From Rhizobium altiplani (lineage in GTDB: Bacteria > Pseudomonadota > Alphaproteobacteria > Rhizobiales > Rhizobiaceae): a stretch of DNA of 64,000 nucleotides. The number at the start of each line of letters is the position of its first letter. Position 1 is the stretch's first letter. Below are positions 7,945 through 16,779 of this stretch, piece after piece. The notes under the pieces were generated by a model. The model was given only the letters and a program-made list of their open reading frames with translations. It was not told where the DNA came from and did no database searches. The stretch is taken from positions 82,485 to 146,484 of the forward strand of contig NZ_LNCD01000120.1 in assembly GCF_001542405.1 (NCBI RefSeq), in the 5' to 3' direction. A program made the translations under genes and the position numbers.

Positions 7945-8628
7945 TCAGGCTTCCATCGAATAGCCGGCACCGCGCACGGTGCGGATGACGTCCTGCATGT
8001 TGGAAAAGTTCAAAGCCTTGCGCAGGCGGCCGACATGGACGTCAACAGTACGCTCGTCGACATAGATGTCGTGACCCCAGACGCCGTCGAGCAACTGCGA
8101 GCGCGAGAAGACGCGGCCGGGCGATGCCATCAAGAACTCGAGAAGGCGGAATTCGGTCGGGCCGAGGCGAACTTCGCGGCTCTTGCGGTGAACGCGGTGC
8201 GTCTCGCGATCCAGCTCGATATCGCCGCACTTCAACAGCGTCGAGAGCACCTCGGGCTTGGCACGACGCAGCATCGCCTTGACGCGAGCGACAAGCTCCG
8301 GCGTCGAGAACGGCTTGACGACGTAATCGTCAGCACCGGTCGAGAGGCCGCGAACCCGTTCGCTTTCCTCGCCACGGGCGGTCAGCATGATGATCGGCAG
8401 GCGCTCGGTTTCCGGCCGCATGCGCAGGCGGCGGCAGAGCTCGATGCCAGACACGCCCGGCAACATCCAATCGAGGATGAGAAGGTCCGGCGTGCGTTCC
8501 TGAAGCCGGATCTCGGCCTCGTCGCCGCGCAGGATGGTATCGACCTCAAAGCCTTCGGCCTCAAGGTTATAGCGGAGAAGCACGCTCAGCGCTTCTTCGT
8601 CTTCAACGACAGCTACTTTAGGGATCAT
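7945..8628 (-). CDS. phoB: PhoB phosphate response regulator
   Basis: A 227-residue OmpR/PhoB-type regulator. The receiver has the acidic pair at E9-D10, the phospho-acceptor D53 in LLILDWMLPG and the K in VVKPF. The C-terminal winged helix ends RTVDVHVGRLRKAL and RGAGYSM. Phosphorylated PhoB binds Pho boxes to switch on phosphate-starvation genes. It is the last gene of the minus-strand cluster phoR-pstSCAB-phoU-phoB and is preceded by AGGAGA. Confidence 0.96.
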   Translation of the reverse strand: MIPKVAVVEDEEALSVLLRYNLEAEGFEVDTILRGDEAEIRLQERTPDLLILDWMLPGVSGIELCRRLRMRPETERLPIIMLTARGEESERVRGLSTGADDYVVKPFSTPELVARVKAMLRRAKPEVLSTLLKCGDIELDRETHRVHRKSREVRLGPTEFRLLEFLMASPGRVFSRSQLLDGVWGHDIYVDERTVDVHVGRLRKALNFSNMQDVIRTVRGAGYSMEA

Positions 8629-8664
8629 TCGTTTCGGTCTCCTGGGGGCGCGGTCGCGGAATGA

Positions 8665-9378
8665 TTATTCAGTGACTGCGCCGACGGTGTTGGCGGTATC
8701 GTCCTTCGGACGTTCGCCTTCCGGCTGGGCACCGGTGGCCATGTAGTAGATCGTTTCGGCAATGTTGGTGGCGTGGTCGCCGATGCGCTCGATGTTCTTG
8801 GCGCAGAACAGAAGATGCGTGCAGCTGGTGATGTTGCGCGGATCTTCCATCATGTAGGTGAGCATTTCACGGAACAGCGAGGTGTACATCGCGTCGATTT
8901 CCTCGTCGCGCTCACGGACCGATTTTGCCTTGTCGGCAGCACGGCTCGTGTAGACGTCGAGGACTTCCTTGAGTTGGACTAGGGCGAGCTCGGACAGATG
9001 CTCGAGGCCGCGGGCGAGCTTGCGCGGCACGCCGGCGCTCTGTACGGCAATGACGCGCTTGGCAGTGTTCTTGCCCAGGTCGCCGACGCGCTCCAGGTCT
9101 GCCGCGATGCGGATGGAGCCCATGATCTCGCGAAGATCGGCCGCCATCGGCTGGCGGCGGGCGATCGTGACGATCGCCTTGTCGCCGATCTCGCGCTCCG
9201 CGTGGTCGAGGATCACATCGTCCGAGATGACCTTCTGGGCAAGAGCCGTATCGCCGTTTACGAGTGCGCGTACGGCATCCGAGACCATCTGCTCGGCCAA
9301 GCCGCCCATTTCCGAGATACGGCGGGACAGGAACTTCAAATCATCGTCGTAGGCAGAAAAGATATGTGTCGATGCCAT
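8665..9378 (-). CDS. phoU: PhoU phosphate signalling protein
   Basis: A 237-residue all-helical PhoU protein with two repeated three-helix domains. The metal-binding motifs ExxxD are visible in each half (EREIGDKAI near the first, ERIGDHATNIAE in the second). PhoU connects the state of the Pst transporter to PhoR and holds PhoB off when phosphate is ample. The ATG at 9378 (MASTHIFSAYDDDL) follows AAGGATGAG at good spacing; a start three codons earlier would leave no room for the ribosome site. Confidence 0.95.
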   Translation of the reverse strand: MASTHIFSAYDDDLKFLSRRISEMGGLAEQMVSDAVRALVNGDTALAQKVISDDVILDHAEREIGDKAIVTIARRQPMAADLREIMGSIRIAADLERVGDLGKNTAKRVIAVQSAGVPRKLARGLEHLSELALVQLKEVLDVYTSRAADKAKSVRERDEEIDAMYTSLFREMLTYMMEDPRNITSCTHLLFCAKNIERIGDHATNIAETIYYMATGAQPEGERPKDDTANTVGAVTE

Positions 9379-9421
9379 AGGGCTCATCCTTGAATATCGT
9401 AAGTGCTACCGAGACGGCCGA

Positions 9422-10237
9422 TCAACCGAAGCGGCCCATGATGTAGTCCTGGGTGCGCGGATCGTCCGGGTTGGTGAACATCTTGTCGGTGTCATTCTCC
9501 TCGACGAGGTTGCCAAGGTGGAACATGGCTGTGCGCTGCGAAACACGGGCGGCCTGCTGCATCGAGTGCGTCACGATGACAATCGTGTAGTTCTCGCGGA
9601 GCTCGTGGATGAGCTCCTCGACCTTGGCCGTTGCAATCGGGTCGAGTGCAGAGCATGGCTCGTCCATCAGGATGACTTCGGGGCTGACGGCGACGGCGCG
9701 GGCGATGCAGAGGCGCTGCTGCTGACCACCGGAAAGACCGGTGCCGGCTTCGTGAACGCGATCCTTCACCTCATTCCAGAGGCCGGCGCGCTGCAGGCTG
9801 TGTTCCACGATCTGGTCCATGTCGGCCTTCGACTTGGCGAGCCCATGGATACGCGGACCGTAGGCGACGTTTTCGTAGATCGTCTTCGGGAACGGGTTGG
9901 GCTTCTGGAACACCATGCCTACACGCGCGCGAAGCTCCACAACGTCGATATCCGGATCGTAGATATCTTCGCCATCGAGCGTGATCTTGCCAGTGACGCG
10001 GCAACCGTCGATCGTGTCGTTCATGCGGTTCAGGCTGCGCAGGAAGGTGGACTTGCCGCAACCGGATGGGCCAATCAGGGCGGTCACCGTGTTTTCACGG
10101 ATGTTCAGCTTCACGTCGAACAGCGCGCGCTTCTCGCCGTAGTAAACGGAGACGTCCTGGCCGATCATCTTGTAGGGAATGGTGTTCATCTTCTGATCAA
10201 CCGCTTTCTCAACTGCTGCTTCCGTCAACATGTTCAT
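9422..10237 (-). CDS. pstB: phosphate ABC transporter ATP-binding protein PstB
   Basis: A 271-residue ATPase: Walker A GPSGCGKST at 56-64, signature LSGGQQQRLCIARA, Walker B VILMDEPCSALDP, and the switch histidine in IVIVTHSMQQA. It powers high-affinity phosphate import through PstA/PstC at the inner membrane. It has a 20-residue N-terminal extension before the first beta-strand, as is common in rhizobial PstB. It lies 14 bases downstream of the pstA stop, in the same transcript. Confidence 0.96.
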   Translation of the reverse strand: MNMLTEAAVEKAVDQKMNTIPYKMIGQDVSVYYGEKRALFDVKLNIRENTVTALIGPSGCGKSTFLRSLNRMNDTIDGCRVTGKITLDGEDIYDPDIDVVELRARVGMVFQKPNPFPKTIYENVAYGPRIHGLAKSKADMDQIVEHSLQRAGLWNEVKDRVHEAGTGLSGGQQQRLCIARAVAVSPEVILMDEPCSALDPIATAKVEELIHELRENYTIVIVTHSMQQAARVSQRTAMFHLGNLVEENDTDKMFTNPDDPRTQDYIMGRFG

Positions 10238-10251
10238 AATGTCTACTCCGT

Positions 10252-11574
10252 TTACCAGCGGCGCTCAAAGCGACGACGCAAGAGGATGGCTCCGAGGTTC
10301 ATGAGGATCAGGAATAGGAGCAGGACGATAATGGCGCCGGAGGTCCGCTCGACGAAGGCGCGCTCGGCTTCATTGGCCCACATGTAGACCTGCACCGGCA
10401 GGGCCGTCGAAGGCTCCATGGGCGTCGCCGGAGCATTCGCGACGAAAGCGACCATGCCGATCAAAAGCAGCGGCGCCGTCTCCCCGAGCGCGTGCGCCAG
10501 ACCGATAATCGTGCCGGTCAGGATACCGGGCATCGCAAGCGGCAGGACGTGGTGGAAGACCATCTGCATCTTGGAGGCGCCGAGGCCGAGCGCGGCCGAG
10601 CGGATCGATGGCGGGACGGCGCGAAGCGCTGCGCGGGTCGCGATGATGATCGTGGGCAAGGTCATCAGGGTCAGTACCAGGCCACCAACCAGCGACGCTG
10701 AACGCGGCAGGCCGGCGAAGTTGATGAAAACAGCAAGACCGAGCAGACCGTAGACGATGGAGGGAACCGCCGCGAGGTTGTTGATGTTGACCTCGATCAG
10801 GTCCGTCAGCTTGTTCTTCGGTGCAAATTCCTCGAGGTAAATCGAAGCGGCAACGCCGATCGGCAGGGAAAGGACGAGCACGATCAACATCAGATAAAGC
10901 GAGCCAACCAGGGCGACACCAAGACCGGCGGCCTCGGGACGGCTGGAGTTGCCGTTGACGAAGAGCCCGGTGTTGAATTTCTTGTGCAGCGCACCGGTTT
11001 CCGCCAGCTGGTTCATCCAGCCAACCTGCCTGTCGTTCACCTTGCGGTTCTTCTCGTCGACCTTGAGGTCAATCTGACCCTTGTTGGCGGAGTCAACGTT
11101 GGCGTCTGCAAGCAGGGTGATGTTGACTGTCCTGCCGATGAGCGACGGATCGGCAACGACCATGTCGCGCAGCTGGATCGGCGCGCCCTTGGAGATCATA
11201 GCGGTCGCGTCACGCACCTCGGGACGGCTCGATGCATTGAGGTTCAGCGTCTTGACCATCGCGTCGCGGATGAGAACCGAATAGTTGGCCGCGATCAGCA
11301 CGGACGGATCCGTTGCGCGCTTGTTGTTCGGGTCGATGGTTTTCTCGCTGAACTCGATCGGCAGCGTGATCGCCGTCTGCAGGAAGGCCGTGTAGCCCTT
11401 GCTGACGACGCTCGTCAGCAAAACCGCCAGGAAGATCAAGCCAAAGGAGATCGCAGCGATGCCATAGATGCGGAACCGGCGCTCGGCGGCATAGCGGCGC
11501 TTGAGGCCGATGTCGCGACGTTCAGGCGCCTTCGAAACGACAACGCCCTGACCCGGAGAAACAATATCCGTCAT
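10252..11574 (-). CDS. pstA: phosphate ABC transporter permease PstA
   Basis: A 440-residue inner-membrane permease, longer than E. coli PstA (296 aa). The extra length is a periplasmic segment of roughly 200 residues after the first membrane helix, a feature also seen in rhizobial homologues. The binding-protein-dependent transport EAA loop, with RAVPPSIRSAALGLGA, is in the C-terminal half. The start at 11574 overlaps the pstC stop in an ATGA junction, and GGGAG lies just upstream. Earlier in-frame starts would run deep into pstC. Confidence 0.94.
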   Translation of the reverse strand: MTDIVSPGQGVVVSKAPERRDIGLKRRYAAERRFRIYGIAAISFGLIFLAVLLTSVVSKGYTAFLQTAITLPIEFSEKTIDPNNKRATDPSVLIAANYSVLIRDAMVKTLNLNASSRPEVRDATAMISKGAPIQLRDMVVADPSLIGRTVNITLLADANVDSANKGQIDLKVDEKNRKVNDRQVGWMNQLAETGALHKKFNTGLFVNGNSSRPEAAGLGVALVGSLYLMLIVLVLSLPIGVAASIYLEEFAPKNKLTDLIEVNINNLAAVPSIVYGLLGLAVFINFAGLPRSASLVGGLVLTLMTLPTIIIATRAALRAVPPSIRSAALGLGASKMQMVFHHVLPLAMPGILTGTIIGLAHALGETAPLLLIGMVAFVANAPATPMEPSTALPVQVYMWANEAERAFVERTSGAIIVLLLFLILMNLGAILLRRRFERRW

Positions 11575-13052
11575 TCGTACTGCTCCCGGTATTTGCGCAC
11601 GATATAGAGCGCGTAGATGTTGAGGCAAAGCGTGATGAAGAACAGCGTGATACCAAGCGCGAAGGCAACCAGCGTCTGCGGCGAGGTGAACTCCAGATCA
11701 CCAGTGAGCTGATTGACTATCTTGACAGTGACTGTCGTCATTGGCTCGAACGGGTTGATCTGGATGCGCGCTGCGACACCCGCCGCCAGCACCACAATCA
11801 TGGTTTCGCCGATGGCGCGCGATGCAGTCATCAGAAGCGCGCCGACGATGCCGGGCAGCGCCGCGGGAAGCACCACCTTCTTGATTGTCTCCGAACGCGT
11901 CGCACCGAGACCGAGCGAACCATCGCGGAGCGCACGCGGCACAGCGGTGATGATATCGTCGGAGAGCGACGAAACGTATGGGATCAGCATGATGCCCATG
12001 ACGATACCCGCTGTCAGAACGCTCTGCGCCTGAATAAAGTTCGCATAATTGCCGGTAAGGAGGCCGTTTACCTGCGAAGACAGGTCGCGGAGGAAGGGGC
12101 CGACCGTGACGAGGGCGAAAAAGCCGTAAACAATCGTCGGAATACCAGCGAGCACTTCGAGCAGCGGCTTTGCGATCGATCGCACCGCGGGGGCCGCGTA
12201 TTCCGCCATGTAGATCGCCGCGAACAGGCCGACAGGCACCGCCACCAGCATCGCAACGAAGCCGATGTAGAGCGTGCCTAGCAGCAGCGGTATCAGGCCG
12301 AATTGCCCGAAGGACGAGCCGCCGGCACCGGCAAAGCGCGGATCCCAGACCGTACCGAAGAAGAAGTCTGCAGCAGGAACGACCGCGAAGAAATGCGCGG
12401 CTTCCGTCAGCATTGACAGAACGATACCGATCGTCGTCAGGATGGCGATCGAGGACGCCAGGAGCAGGCCCCAAAGCATGACACGTTCGACGCGGTTGCG
12501 TGCACGGAATCGCGGAGCGACTTCACGAAGCGCATAGAATGCGCCGGCAACGGCAAGGATGAGGACGACCGCCGTCATGACGAGGCGGCTGGAAGCCGAT
12601 TCTTCGTTCAGCTTTTGCGCTGCGTCGATCATGTATGGCTGCGGCTGGCCGGCCAGCGGAACGCCCTTTGCAGCAAGCTTTGCCTGGAGGCCAGCCGGAT
12701 CGCTGGCAGCACCGCTGATCTCCTCCGGGGTGAGGAGCGGCAGGCCGCGCGCAATCGCGCTGACCATCCCGTAATTCAGGTTCTGCTGCGCGGCCGGCTG
12801 CGCCTTGACGTCATCTGGGAAAGTGCCACGGACGGAAGACTCAATGATCGAAGGGCTGATCGCCAGCCAGGCGCACAGCACGATAAGTGCCGGCAGCACC
12901 GCCCAGATGGCGGCATAGGCGCCATAGTAGCCCGGTCGCGAATGCAGCGCGGAGGACTTGCCCCCGGCAAGTGCCGTAGCACGGCTGCGCGCTGCGATGA
13001 AAGCAACGGCGCCAAGCACCACGAGACACAAGAGTATGATGGATGTACCCAT
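11571..13052 (-). CDS. pstC: phosphate ABC transporter permease PstC
   Basis: A 493-residue permease, again longer than the enterobacterial form because of a large periplasmic loop (about residues 60-180, with WLAISPSIIESSVRG at its start). The C-terminal half has the transport domain with the EAA-type loop VPRALRDGSLGLGATRSETI. I choose the ATG at 13052 (MGTSIILLCLVVLG), which puts a membrane helix at the very N-terminus; the frame stays open to 13118 but lacks hydrophobic or ribosome-site support. Translationally coupled to pstA by ATGA. Confidence 0.93.
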   Translation of the reverse strand: MGTSIILLCLVVLGAVAFIAARSRATALAGGKSSALHSRPGYYGAYAAIWAVLPALIVLCAWLAISPSIIESSVRGTFPDDVKAQPAAQQNLNYGMVSAIARGLPLLTPEEISGAASDPAGLQAKLAAKGVPLAGQPQPYMIDAAQKLNEESASSRLVMTAVVLILAVAGAFYALREVAPRFRARNRVERVMLWGLLLASSIAILTTIGIVLSMLTEAAHFFAVVPAADFFFGTVWDPRFAGAGGSSFGQFGLIPLLLGTLYIGFVAMLVAVPVGLFAAIYMAEYAAPAVRSIAKPLLEVLAGIPTIVYGFFALVTVGPFLRDLSSQVNGLLTGNYANFIQAQSVLTAGIVMGIMLIPYVSSLSDDIITAVPRALRDGSLGLGATRSETIKKVVLPAALPGIVGALLMTASRAIGETMIVVLAAGVAARIQINPFEPMTTVTVKIVNQLTGDLEFTSPQTLVAFALGITLFFITLCLNIYALYIVRKYREQYE

Positions 13053-13165
13053 TCGTTTAGGTCCCAGGCCCTTTGACCCCAAAAGCGGAAACGGCAGGCG
13101 GACCGATCCGGCTCTCAAACTTGCAGAAGTTCAGACCCCGTCCCGACTTGGCGGAACAAGGCAAA

Positions 13166-13193
13166 GCCGGCGCGATCTGGTGATCGCGCCGGC
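13166..13193 (-). terminator. strong hairpin between pstS and pstC
   Basis: GCCGGCGCGATC and GATCGCGCCGGC form a perfect 12-bp stem with a 4-base loop, 6 bases after the pstS stop on the minus strand. It is followed by TTTGCCTTG, a weak T-tract. Such a structure would protect or partly terminate the pstS message, giving more binding protein than permease. Confidence 0.75.
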
Positions 13194-13199
13194 AAGTCA

Positions 13200-14234
13200 T
13201 TACATAGTCTTGCCGTCTTCAACGCCCTTGCGGATCGCGTCGCGCTCACCGTCCGGAGCGGCAACGAGGCCGTACTCGACGAGCGGGCTGTCCGGTCCGA
13301 TCATCTGTTCGGATACGAAGAAGTTGACGTATTCCTTCAGGCCCGGGATGACGCCGAGGTGTGCCTTCTTGACGTAGAAGAACAGCGGACGGGAAACCGG
13401 GTACGTGCCGTCGGAGATGGTTTCGGTCGACGGAACGATACCGTTGACGGTCGCAACCTTCAGCTTGTCGGCGTTGTTTTCATAGAAGGAAAGGCCGAAG
13501 ACGCCAACGCCGGTCTTGTTGGCAGCGATGCGTGCCAGCGTTTCCGGATAGTCACCGTCGATGTCGACAGCAGCGCCGTCCTTACGGACTGCGACGCAAG
13601 CCTTGGTCTGAGCGGCGGCGTCAGAGATCGAAGCCTTGATGACGTCGAGAGCGCCGGAAGCCTTGCAGCCAGCAGCAAGAACGTTCTGTTCGAAGACTTC
13701 GCGCGTGCCGTGCTTTTCGCCCGGGATGTAGGCAGCAATGTCAACAGCCGGGAGTGCCGGGTTGACTTCCGACCACTTTTTGTAAGGGTTGGCGACGAGC
13801 TTGCCGTCAACAACGACCTGGGCAGCCAGAGCCTTATAGATGTCGGCCGGGACGTAGGCGACATCAGGGTTGGACGAGTCGGTCGCGAAGACGATGCCGT
13901 CATAGCCGATCTTCACTTCCTGGATGTCGGTGACGCCGGCTGCCTTGCAGGCGTCCAGTTCCTTGGCGTTGATCGGACGCGAAGCGTTGGCAACGTCGAT
14001 GGTGTCCGGGCCGACGCCCTTGCAGAATTCCTTGAGGCCAGCGCCCGTGCCGCCGGATTCAACGACCGGCGTCTTGAAGTCCTTGAAGGTTTCGCCGAAG
14101 GTTTCGGCTACGATCTTGGCGTAAGGCAGGACGGTGGACGAGCCAGCAACCTGAACCTGGTCGCGAGCAACGGCCGCGCCAGCGAAAGCGGCGGAAGCGG
14201 CAAGTGCTGCGACCGTGAGTTTAAAAGCGTTCAT
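13200..14234 (-). CDS. pstS: phosphate-binding protein PstS
   Basis: A 344-residue periplasmic phosphate receptor. MNAFKLTVAALAASAAFAGAAVA is a signal peptide. The mature part begins RDQVQVAGSSTVLPYAK, where the AGSSTV loop binds phosphate, followed by ESGGTGAG and the SRPI segment, all typical of the family. The ATG at 14234 is preceded by GGGAG. First gene of pstSCAB-phoU-phoB, and the Pho-box-like site 108 bases upstream explains its control. Confidence 0.96.
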   Translation of the reverse strand: MNAFKLTVAALAASAAFAGAAVARDQVQVAGSSTVLPYAKIVAETFGETFKDFKTPVVESGGTGAGLKEFCKGVGPDTIDVANASRPINAKELDACKAAGVTDIQEVKIGYDGIVFATDSSNPDVAYVPADIYKALAAQVVVDGKLVANPYKKWSEVNPALPAVDIAAYIPGEKHGTREVFEQNVLAAGCKASGALDVIKASISDAAAQTKACVAVRKDGAAVDIDGDYPETLARIAANKTGVGVFGLSFYENNADKLKVATVNGIVPSTETISDGTYPVSRPLFFYVKKAHLGVIPGLKEYVNFFVSEQMIGPDSPLVEYGLVAAPDGERDAIRKGVEDGKTM

Positions 14235-14341
14235 AACAATCTCCCGGGCATATAGCGGTCTGAGTGCGGCCTTGAGCGGCCTTTGCAGTGCCGTCTTCAT
14301 CAGCGGCCCGCTCTCTTTAGCCCCTGATGCCCAGAGCTTTT

Positions 14342-14370
14342 ATGTCATTTTCACGAAACATTTGTGACAG
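14342..14370 (-). promoter_or_regulatory. Pho box upstream of pstS
   Basis: On the minus strand, three 7-base units are spaced by 4 bases: CTGTCAC-AAAT-GTTTCGT-GAAA-ATGACAT. The first and third match the rhizobial PhoB unit CTGTCAT in five positions or more; the middle one is weak. The 11-base period and the location 108 bases before pstS fit a PhoB site. Confidence 0.7.
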
Positions 14371-14432
14371 ATTAAATATATGAAATCATTATACAAAGAA
14401 TGCGATCCTGCACGATTGATCGCAGTTTTATG

Positions 14433-15731
14433 TCAAAACCGCACGGTGAAGCTCGTTCCCTTGCCGACTTCCGACTTGACGATCAAGCGCGCGCGGTGCC
14501 GCGTCAGGATATGCTTGACGATGGCAAGGCCCAACCCCGTGCCTTTCTTCGAGCGGCTGTCCTCGATGCTCACACGGTAGAAACGCTCGGTCAGTCGCGG
14601 CACATGCTCGGCCGGAATTCCCGGTCCCTTGTCGACAACCGTGACCTCCACCGGCTCGCCCGGTGCATTCTTCAGGAACACATCGACGGTCTTGCCCTCC
14701 TGCCCATATTTGCAGGCATTTTCCATCAGGTTTTCAAAAACCTGGACCAGTTCGTCGCGGTCGCCAAGCACCTCTGCCTTGCCCAGCGGAAGATGCAGCA
14801 CGATCTCAACGCCGACATCGTTTGCGAGCGGTGCCAGCGAGTCCCTAACATGGCCGAGAAGTGGAACGAGATCGACCTTCTGATCCGGGGCGATGTGTGA
14901 CTTGAGTTCCAACCGCGACAAGGACAGGAGGTCGTCGACAAGACGGCTCATACGAGTGGCCTGATCCAGCATGATGCCGAGAAAGCGCTCCTGCGCCTTG
15001 CCGTCATTCTTCGCCGGGCCCTGGATAGTCTCTATGAAGCCGCGCAGGGACGCGAGTGGCGTGCGCAACTCGTGGCTGGCATTGGCGACGAAATCGGAGC
15101 GCATGCGGTCGATGCGGCGAACCTCGGAAATGTCCCGGAAGGAGAGCACGAAGAAACGCTCATCAGCCGGCTGCTGTTCGTCAAACTCCACGGGGGCGCT
15201 GCGGACGATGTAAACGCGCTCGGATGGTAGGCGTTCGAAGTGCTCGATCTGGTTCGGCGCGTTGGTTGCAATCGTTTCGCTGACCATGTCGAGGATGCCA
15301 GGCGAGCGCAGGCGAGCGGAAATATGCGCACCAATGGCGGCCTCGCCGAAAGCCTTTTCGGCCGCGCGGTTCTGGTAAAGCACCGAGGCATCACCGGAAA
15401 GTACCATGACGGGGATGTCGAGCGCGGCAAGCGTCGCGGCAACCTCGGCCAAGCGGTTGCCGGGCGCTTCGATAGTCTCGGGAACTGGTTCCAGCTGGAC
15501 TTTCGGGAGGGCCGCCGGAACCGTGTGCCACAACGCCGTGATGATCATTAGCAACAGAAGACCGAGCACGACCCACTTGTTTGCGCCTGCAGCCAGAGCA
15601 ATCAGGGCAATCAGCAGAGCCACGAGCAGGACGGGACGCTCCTGCCGAATGCGTGCAATCAGGCTTCGTGTCCATGGCGCTTTGTCTTCCAACTGCCCCT
15701 CGCGGTTTTCGGCTCGTACTCTTATCTTCAA
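14433..15731 (-). CDS. phoR: PhoR phosphate-regulon sensor histidine kinase
   Basis: A sensor kinase of up to 432 residues. Two membrane helices lie near residues 33-50 and 52-68, followed by a PAS domain (about 95-200), the HisKA phospho-site H220 in ASHELRTPLASLRG and a HATPase with N box FENLMENACKYG and G boxes VVDKGPGIP and GTGLGLAIVKHIL. PhoR phosphorylates PhoB under phosphate limitation. The frame begins with TTG at 15731; a second TTG 13 codons in, with GAGGGG just before it, is an equally possible start. No ATG gives a better choice. Confidence 0.93.
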   Translation of the reverse strand: MKIRVRAENREGQLEDKAPWTRSLIARIRQERPVLLVALLIALIALAAGANKWVVLGLLLLMIITALWHTVPAALPKVQLEPVPETIEAPGNRLAEVAATLAALDIPVMVLSGDASVLYQNRAAEKAFGEAAIGAHISARLRSPGILDMVSETIATNAPNQIEHFERLPSERVYIVRSAPVEFDEQQPADERFFVLSFRDISEVRRIDRMRSDFVANASHELRTPLASLRGFIETIQGPAKNDGKAQERFLGIMLDQATRMSRLVDDLLSLSRLELKSHIAPDQKVDLVPLLGHVRDSLAPLANDVGVEIVLHLPLGKAEVLGDRDELVQVFENLMENACKYGQEGKTVDVFLKNAPGEPVEVTVVDKGPGIPAEHVPRLTERFYRVSIEDSRSKKGTGLGLAIVKHILTRHRARLIVKSEVGKGTSFTVRF

Positions 15732-15896
15732 ACTCTGCCTGATAGCCGTGATTCATGACAGAAGTTTTCGCCTGCACACGACACGCGGAAAGGCTTTGCT
15801 GCGAACACACAGAAATTTCCACGATCCGTAAGACATTTGATTTTCAACAGGAAATATGGTCGCCTGTATGCGACGAAGTTCACCGGAGAAGAAGCC

Positions 15897-16778
15897 ATGG
15901 CCGATGATGTCGAAAGCAGAGCCGTCGAACTGGACATCCGCGGAGAGAAGCGCGTCTTTGATGTCGACAATCCCGTGCTGCCGGACTGGGTTGACAAGGC
16001 GGCTTTGGAATCCGGCGGCTATCCATACGACAAACACCTCAAGGAAGAACAATACCTTGAGGAACTCAAAAAGCTGCAGATCGAGTTGGTCAAGGTGCAG
16101 TTCTGGCTGCAGGCCACCGGCAAGCGGGTCATGGCGCTTTTCGAGGGACGGGATGCGGCGGGCAAAGGCGGCGCGATTTCCGCCTCATCGGCGCACATGA
16201 ATCCCCGCCTTGCCCGGGCGGTCGCGTTGGCCAAGCCCACCGATCGTGAGGCCGGGCAATGGTATTTCCAGCGCTATGTCGCGCAATTCCCGACCGCGGG
16301 CGAGTTCGTGCTCTTCGACCGGTCCTGGTACAATCGTGCCGGCGTCGAGCCCGTCATGGGCTTCTGCACACACAAGCAATACGAAGATTTCCTGAACCAG
16401 GCGCCTCAGCTTGAGAAGGTCATCGCGCACGAGGGTATCTTCTTCTTCAAGTTCTATCTCGATATCGGCCGCGAGATGCAACTGAAGCGCTTCCACGATC
16501 GGCGCCACGACCCGCTCAAGGTCTGGAAACTGTCGTCGATGGACATCGCAGCGCTGACGAAATGGGGCGACTACAGCGAGAAACGTGACCGGATGCTGAA
16601 AGAGACACATACGGAATTCGCGCCCTGGACGGTCATTCGTGCCAATGACAAGCGTCGCGCCCGGCTAAACCTGATCCGGCACATGCTGAAGACGATGGAT
16701 TATGACGGCAAGGACAAGGATGCCATCGGCAAGCTCGATGACAAGATTATCGGCTCGGGTCCGCATTTCCTGAAATAG
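15897..16778 (+). CDS. ppk2: polyphosphate kinase 2 (class I PPK2)
   Basis: A 293-residue PPK2, a P-loop kinase that moves phosphate between polyphosphate and nucleoside diphosphates. Walker A is E83-GRDAAGK-90, and the lid/Walker B region has FDRSWYNRAGVEPVMGFC. The ATG at 15897 follows GGAGAAG; a longer frame from 15837 lacks support. Divergent from phoR, the order known from Sinorhizobium meliloti, where this gene's product has been characterised as a PPK2. That position links polyphosphate storage or use to the phosphate regulon, although I see no clear Pho box in the shared promoter. Confidence 0.92.
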   Translation: MADDVESRAVELDIRGEKRVFDVDNPVLPDWVDKAALESGGYPYDKHLKEEQYLEELKKLQIELVKVQFWLQATGKRVMALFEGRDAAGKGGAISASSAHMNPRLARAVALAKPTDREAGQWYFQRYVAQFPTAGEFVLFDRSWYNRAGVEPVMGFCTHKQYEDFLNQAPQLEKVIAHEGIFFFKFYLDIGREMQLKRFHDRRHDPLKVWKLSSMDIAALTKWGDYSEKRDRMLKETHTEFAPWTVIRANDKRRARLNLIRHMLKTMDYDGKDKDAIGKLDDKIIGSGPHFLK

Positions 16779-16779
16779 C

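Noticed and set aside
15755..15761. ATGACAG (rc CTGTCAT) near the phoR start as a Pho box
   Set aside because: A single 7-base unit without a second unit at the right spacing, and it overlaps the likely ribosome site region.
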